Of a stretch of DNA of 64,000 bases, positions 58,331-64,000 are shown one piece after another. Under the pieces are notes generated by a model. The model had not been told where the DNA came from. It worked only from the letters and a program-made list of their open reading frames with translations, and ran no database searches. The stretch lies in contig JAIWNF010000031.1 of NCBI GenBank assembly GCA_025093555.1, positions 1 to 64,000 on the forward strand, read 5' to 3'. This DNA comes from Circinella umbellata (Eukaryota > Mucoromycota > Mucoromycetes > Mucorales > Lichtheimiaceae). The translations under genes and the position numbers were made by a program. Position 1 is the first letter of the stretch; the number at the start of each line of letters is the position of its first letter.

Positions 58331-59498
58331 AGCTATAAGATGAGCTAATTAACTGATGTATATTTTATTTTAGTCGTTTTCTTATCTTCTCATTCTTGTT
58401 TAAAACGTTTCATACGAGGTAGTGACCATCATGAAGCGATTTGTATTTTTGGCAAACAAGACAGGATCTTTTTAACTACCCATTCAATTAATAAAATTTA
58501 ATACTAGTTGTTTTTCTTTGATCATATTAGATTGTATAACAACAAATAAAAGTGAACATTTAATTCTTTTCACTCTCTTTTTCCACTTTTCTCAAATTAC
58601 CTCGATTCATCATACCTTTTTATATTCTTTGAACAGTGACCATTGATTTCAACAGTGTGTTTCTTAGTGACGAGTAAAACTGAATGACGCTGATAGCCTT
58701 AAAAAGACAACAGCAACAACAACAATATACATACCAGCATGTTTTTTATTATTATCTTAACTCACTTTTACCGAAAAATATAGAAGTATACTAGTGAATT
58801 TACACTACTAGAACGCAGTTGTATTTTTATAAAGCATCGAATGTTTTGTATAGCCAAAAAGGATCTCTCTCCAAGTAACCGTATTATTAGTTTGAGTTTA
58901 TGCGTGCAAGACTATCAACCGACGATGTATGATTAATATGAAAGTATCGTCAGAATAGGGTGAATAAACTTGATGGATGGGTTGGACGGAAACTTAAATT
59001 AATTTGATATGGGTGTACTGAATAACATACTACTATTGACCACACAAAATCACAAGCATATGAACGTTTGGATGTTGAAGCTTGCGATATAATAACAAAT
59101 GTTGGTACCAAAAATTGATTCATTCTTTTTGAGTAATAATGCATTAAATAGATATCATTCATGTCCACTGCTGGTGTTATTTGTGAACCTTTTTTTCTTC
59201 TTGGTAATGTTGTTTACTGTGCTTTATATAAATATGACTAGGGAAAGGGAGTGACGTTTTTATGATAAATATAGTTTACTCTATTTATATATGTTTTCTG
59301 GAGTTCTTTATTTATCAGAAAAAATTACGTCATAAAAAAAATATAATTCACATAAAAAAAAACTGAAGTCAGCGCACAGCATAAATTTTTTTCATGTTAA
59401 CCAGAAACAAAAGAAACAAGTACTTACTTCACCCCAGTTATTTAATACATGAATGCCAGCACATCTTTACTGGCAGTTTTAGTTTTCTTTTATAGCTA
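58331..59498. other. 3' flank of the Fanzor gene, non-coding
   Basis: AT-rich with no gene. A hairpin (TGCCAG/CTGGCA, 59454-59475, 10-nt loop) lies 24 nt after the Fanzor stop. A minus-strand GTAAGT at about 59424-59429 could mark a spliced 3' UTR. No terminal inverted repeat of a host transposon is visible on this side. Confidence 0.5.
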
Positions 59499-62400
59499 TT
59501 ATTCTTCTTCACTCGCAACTTCTTCTCGAACAAGTTCTTCTTCTTGCATTTGTGCATTAATATGTTGGTTTTGATTATCAGGACGTCGAAGGTATAATGG
59601 TCTTGAGTTAGGATCACCATTGCTATTGATATAAGCTGTAAATACTCGTCCAATATTATTTGCAGCGTTAAGATCCCTATCTATTACACGACCTAATACA
59701 TTTTCACCATTCTCGTCAATTCCTCGTTCACAATGTCGACACCATCGATATGGATATACATTACGCCTATAACCAGCTATATATACAATATTATTATTAC
59801 GTATTATTTTAAAAAGAGAAGAGAAAGTATGATCATTTAGTTTTTAAAATATTCAATAGTAGCGTGATATTTTTTCTTTTCAAAAATCATCAAGTTGGAA
59901 ACGATACAAACCAGCACGCACGCGATCAGGACATTGTGATGTACGTGTTAATGGATTATTTTCTTCATCACAGCACCAAAGTATCTTTCTTCCCTTTCTG
60001 TTATTTCCAGTAGTTCTTCTTATTTTTTGTTTTCTATATTTTAAGAAGAAATAGAGTTAGTTTCTCACTTGAATAAAAAGAAAAACAATTAATATGATTT
60101 ATCTTACCGATGATTTGTACATATCCACATATCTCTATCTGGATCACCCCGACTTTGATGAACTAAAGATACTGTACGATTATGACATACAGAACACATT
60201 ATACTTGTGTAAGACTCGTTAGTTAATATAACTAAAGTCCGACGTGCCAACACTGCACGAAATGTCTATATAATAATAAAGAAAAAGAGGTTGAAAAATG
60301 ATTAAAATCCTGAATTTGTATGATATGATGCTTTAATGTATATAAATGGTCACATACTTCCACTGGAGTAGGTTCATAACCCCTCATACTTGGTCTAAGC
60401 CTACCGTCACCATAAGCAACAATGGTTGGCAAGGGTGGCACATATCCAGGTTGTCGTCGTCGTTCTCGACGAACTGCTCGTCGATGATTTTTACGTTCTT
60501 TTTTTGAATGTCTGAAAAAGGTAGGGAGTTGAGGCGGAAGTTGTGGCTGTAAATAACACAAAAAAAATTAGCAATTTCATACCAATGAATTTAATAATAC
60601 AAGTGGATATACATACATCGTTTTGTTCATCCACACCAATTAGCAAGTTGGCTAACATTTCCAAGGCACTACGATGTGCTCCAAAATATCGCATACGCAT
60701 TTCACGATGGCGGTAATGAAAATTAAAGTTTTCATATATTCTATAGTAAAGAATGTTAGCTATTATGAAGTGTTGCGTGCAATATAGACTTTTTTTTTAA
60801 AAAAAGAAAAAAAAAACTACTCACTCTGTATGAAATTCACCTATCATACGAATGTATTGAATGAAATTTCCAGTTGTAGTCACTGTTGCTGGAACAAATC
60901 CCATCATATGGTAAAGCAGATGTAAGTCGGTAGCTTCTCGACCACGTAATGCTTCTTCAGCGACGTATTGACGTCGGTTTTCAAGCTCTCTGTATTGAGA
61001 CCACTTGAACAAAGATTGGACTCTATTATTTAGGTAAATAGTTATAATATAATTAATGTATGCCAATTATAATAAATTATTATCTTAGTTAATATTACTA
61101 CATATTAAAAGAAAAAAAAACATACTGATATTGTCCGTTATGTAATTTTATTGTGTGCTGTTCACGTTGTTGATCTGTTTCCAGCGCATCCAGTGTATCC
61201 ACAGCAGTGACCAAAGAACGAATGCCTATTTGTTTTATTAATATAGATAATTTTTTAAATAACAGTAAGTACACATTTGCTCTTTGGTAAAGCACAGTTA
61301 TAGCAATGTAACAATAAGTACGTTTATTACTGTACCTGGATCAATATATACTAAGCGAGAGTCAGCGGCGCGTTGTTGAGTTAATCCCTGAGGATTTTTA
61401 GAGAGATGATACATCCCACGTCGCCATGCTGTCAAGTCTTGATTACGAGGATATCGTACAACTTCTCTAGAGGACTGTGGCAATCGCTCTAAAATCATAT
61501 ACGATTAAAGTTAAAAAAAAAAATAATGGGATATAAACATTTTGGTACAACATCAAAATAAAGTTGTAATAAGCAGTATATTTACCACCACGGATAGTTG
61601 CGATTGGTCTTCTGAACGTCAGTGACACCCCAACACCATCAGTTTCAATATAATTGTTGAACAAATACCGTTCACGATGTTGAGATGGAAACATACCGGC
61701 TTCTATAAATTAAAAGGACACTCGTGCTATTCATCAGTTTTTGCTACGCCTTGAAGAAAATCATTGAAAAAGATCTTATTTCAAATAAAGAATACTTGCC
61801 GTCAGTTTCCCAATATGTACAGCGGCGAGGTATAACGTGATTCAAATTAAATATATCCTCCCATATTTGTTCCATTTGAACAGAAGAAAGTGCTCGAAAG
61901 GCAGCAATTGTGATTAGTCGATGTTGTCGTCTTCCTCTTGGTGGGTTAGGTGACTAATAGCATGTATCCAACGTTTATATTAGAAGATACTCTGTTTAAA
62001 ATATACATTGAATATTAATAATACAATAGAAAATGCTTACCATGATATGAGGAGGCATGTGGGCGTTAGGGTACTGAATTGAATAAATTTTTAAGATATG
62101 ATATAGTGACCGTTGATCGATTGGCATGTAAGCCACTTGATGCTTTGCAACAGGAAGTACAGTCCACCGTCTTACACCATTTTCTTCTATTTGGTTCAGT
62201 AAATATACTAAATAAGTAGGCAATCGTTGATAAATGTTTACTTGTTGCACGCTACTTGGCCTTTCAATGATACTTTGGGCATTTTCATCAGCAAACGCTG
62301 TTTGAAAAGCTTGATGATGTTCTCTGCGTGATGTAAAAGCAAAAGAAAAGAAAATAAGTTCGTTAAATACATAGAATAGTATTATACAGTAAAAAGTATC

Positions 62401-63956
62401 AGGTACTGTAATAAAAAAAAAGTGACACTTACGCATAATAATTATTTACTCTGTTTCGGATGGCAGCGGGAAACATAGAAATAATATTGTTCGGGAGATG
62501 ATCAGATCGGTCCACGAGTTGCTTGTAAATTTTATTTGCTGTTAGATTAAAAAAAAGAAAGATAATAAGAAGTTATTATTTATTAATTTCAGCAATGTTA
62601 ACAGTAAACATAAATTATAATAGCAAAGCATGATTTAATACGTTACCCAAAGTATTAGGTGATTGTCGTAAGTTTATATTAAGCTCGGTAACCAATCCAT
62701 TAATGTAAGATAACCATACTCTTTTCAAAAAGTTAGGAATATTCATAAGCAAGTGATTACGGGCATCTATTATAAATGGTAATAAATGACAAAAATTAGA
62801 CTCTTGTATAGGTAACAAAATAAAATATAGAATATTAAGGGACGACGATAAAATTCAACAATACATACTTGTCATCGCTTTTCTGGCAAAATTTCTTCTA
62901 ACTTCGGCACGTAAACCAGGATCCCATGCAGGTACTGCGTAATAAGCTAATAGTATTTAATTAGAGCCTATTACAGTACATAATCATGCACTATTTGGTA
63001 ATTCATAAAAACAAACGTAAAGCTTACCTTGACCATTATTTTGTACACGAGCAGGATTAAAGTGATTTGTAAATGTATTATCAAGTTCAGGGTAAGGTGT
63101 TGGCTAAACAATATATGTATATATGTATATGGTTAATAAGTTATTCATGTTAGGCATGTGGACAGTCAATACATAACTCTATAAACAAAACTTACTCGAG
63201 CAAGAGCTTCACCAGGTGGTGTCGTCACCAAATGAAAGGCATTTTCCCAAAAGTTTTGATCTGTTAATACAGGACGAGTGACATTGGCAGGATCTTCAAC
63301 AGATCGTAACACATGTAACGTTACAAGGTTCATTGCATCCCGTCGAAGAATAGTATATTCTTCTGCAAGTCGACGTATGAAATTCTATAAAAAAAACCAC
63401 AATTCAGTAAATACTTTTCATTATATATTTGCACGTGAAGTTTTAACTACAACAAAAAAAAAATGCATATATAATTACCAACATATCCGGCGTACCAGGT
63501 GGTGGCTGCCTTGCACCTGCCAAATAAGGATTTTCTAGAATGGTTTGGAGTTTACATTTACGTGTAACAACTCTGTTACGTCTTCTTGCTGCTCTGTGAT
63601 TATCGGGGAAAATTTCTCTCAAATATGCTCTAGCTCGTTCTCGTCCTGATAAAACACATAATAAAAATAAGTAAATACATCTAATATTGTTATATTGATA
63701 TGCGTGTGTGTATAACATAAAGTACTACATTATCCAAATACTTACGTTCCGCCAATGTTTCCGGTCTTGGATTTGGACCCCGTGTTACGGGGAATACCAC
63801 CTCTTGGTCTTCAATAATATCAGCATCAGATCGATTACTTAGAAATGAAAACCCTGACCCGTTTGAATTAAATGAATTTATGGAATCGATTGACATGGCA
63901 TCCTCAGTGTCATCATCACCTACGCTGTCGGCACTATCAATATCCATAGGCTCCAT
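59499..63956 (-). CDS. Fanzor protein: eukaryotic TnpB-like RNA-guided nuclease (940 aa, 18 exons)
   Basis: Exons: 63746-63956, 63479-63645, 63196-63384, 63028-63103, 62869-62946, 62647-62766, 62433-62538, 62041-62323, 61800-61953, 61586-61702, 61336-61488, 61126-61225, 60825-61022, 60617-60740, 60358-60546, 60108-60265, 59912-60033, 59499-59776. All joins keep the frame (2823 nt). Introns are 70-135 bp, GT-AG except one GC-AG (61703-61799). Fanzors use a guide RNA to cleave DNA with a RuvC fold. RuvC-I is VYIDPGIRSLVTAV (D550). An arginine-rich helix (KERKNHRRAVRRERRR) precedes IVAYGDG (D739). ILTNESYTSIMCSVC holds the relocated glutamate (E772), the TS pair and C779/C782. The second C-x2-C is C861/C864, then DRDLNAANNI with D883. 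The D550-to-TS spacing of about 225 residues fits the Fanzor signature. The acidic N-terminus (MEPMDIDSADSVGDDDTED) may begin further upstream, because TTCTCCAG before the ATG resembles an acceptor site. No inactivating lesion is seen. Confidence 0.9.
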
Positions 63957-64000
63957 GGCTGGAGAATAAGAACAAGTAGCAATAAAGAAAATGTAAGAAA

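Noticed and set aside
60358..60546. YGDG (D739) as the RuvC-I aspartate of the Fanzor
   Set aside because: It is only about 36 residues from the TS pair, too near. IDPG at D550 has the right spacing and the right following sequence (RSLVTAV).
59499..63956. Bacterial TnpB contamination
   Set aside because: The coding sequence is split by 17 short spliceosomal introns with GT-AG or GC-AG borders and sits beside typical fungal genes.

Overview
This window looks like the genome of an early-diverging fungus, most likely Mucoromycota. It is AT-rich, its introns are short (about 70-250 bp, GT-AG), and its transposon mix (DIRS elements, chromovirus, Crypton, LINE, many small TIR elements) is typical of that group. 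The protein families also fit: F-box/TPR proteins, OTU and RTC4-like remnants, and a signal-anchored FKBP. The phylum is an inference from gene content, not a database result.

Layout. Positions 1-10155 hold a minus-strand DIRS retrotransposon broken by two younger insertions. One is a 1.0 kb non-autonomous hAT element (753-1759, 8-bp TSD). The other is a 5.4 kb LINE (2290-7700, 14-bp TSD). Positions 13409-23926 hold a plus-strand DIRS element with inverted terminal repeats and an internal complementary region. Its gag is split by a recent chromodomain Ty3/gypsy element (14140-20006, two 429-bp LTRs differing at 3 sites, 5-bp TSD). A Crypton with a tyrosine recombinase and a GCR1_C domain follows (24645-27414, one in-frame stop). 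From 28 to 49 kb the DNA is mostly gene-poor. It carries many short TIR elements (pogo-like, Tc1/mariner-like, a GGCGCGCC-rich family, a foldback palindrome), decayed genes (AAA ATPase, OTU protease, RTC4-like), an F-box/TPR gene (31371-33879), and two genes that may belong to one uncharacterised family.

From 51.5 kb to the end the DNA becomes ordinary genic. It contains a 1-acylglycerol-3-phosphate acyltransferase (51596-52827), an ER-type FKBP prolyl isomerase with a C-terminal anchor (53479-54520), a small disordered protein (54910-55146) and a 1-Cys peroxiredoxin (55569-56477).

The most exciting feature is at 59499-63956 on the minus strand: an intact 18-exon gene of 940 codons encoding a Fanzor protein, the eukaryotic relative of TnpB/Cas12 RNA-guided nucleases. 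It has the RuvC-I aspartate (IDPG), the relocated glutamate before a TS-C-x2-C zinc finger, the second C-x2-C and the terminal R-D-L-N-A motif. All 17 junctions keep the frame. A hairpin lies just after its stop, and a folded, non-coding island lies 1.2 kb further downstream (58124-58330). Both are places to look for its guide RNA.
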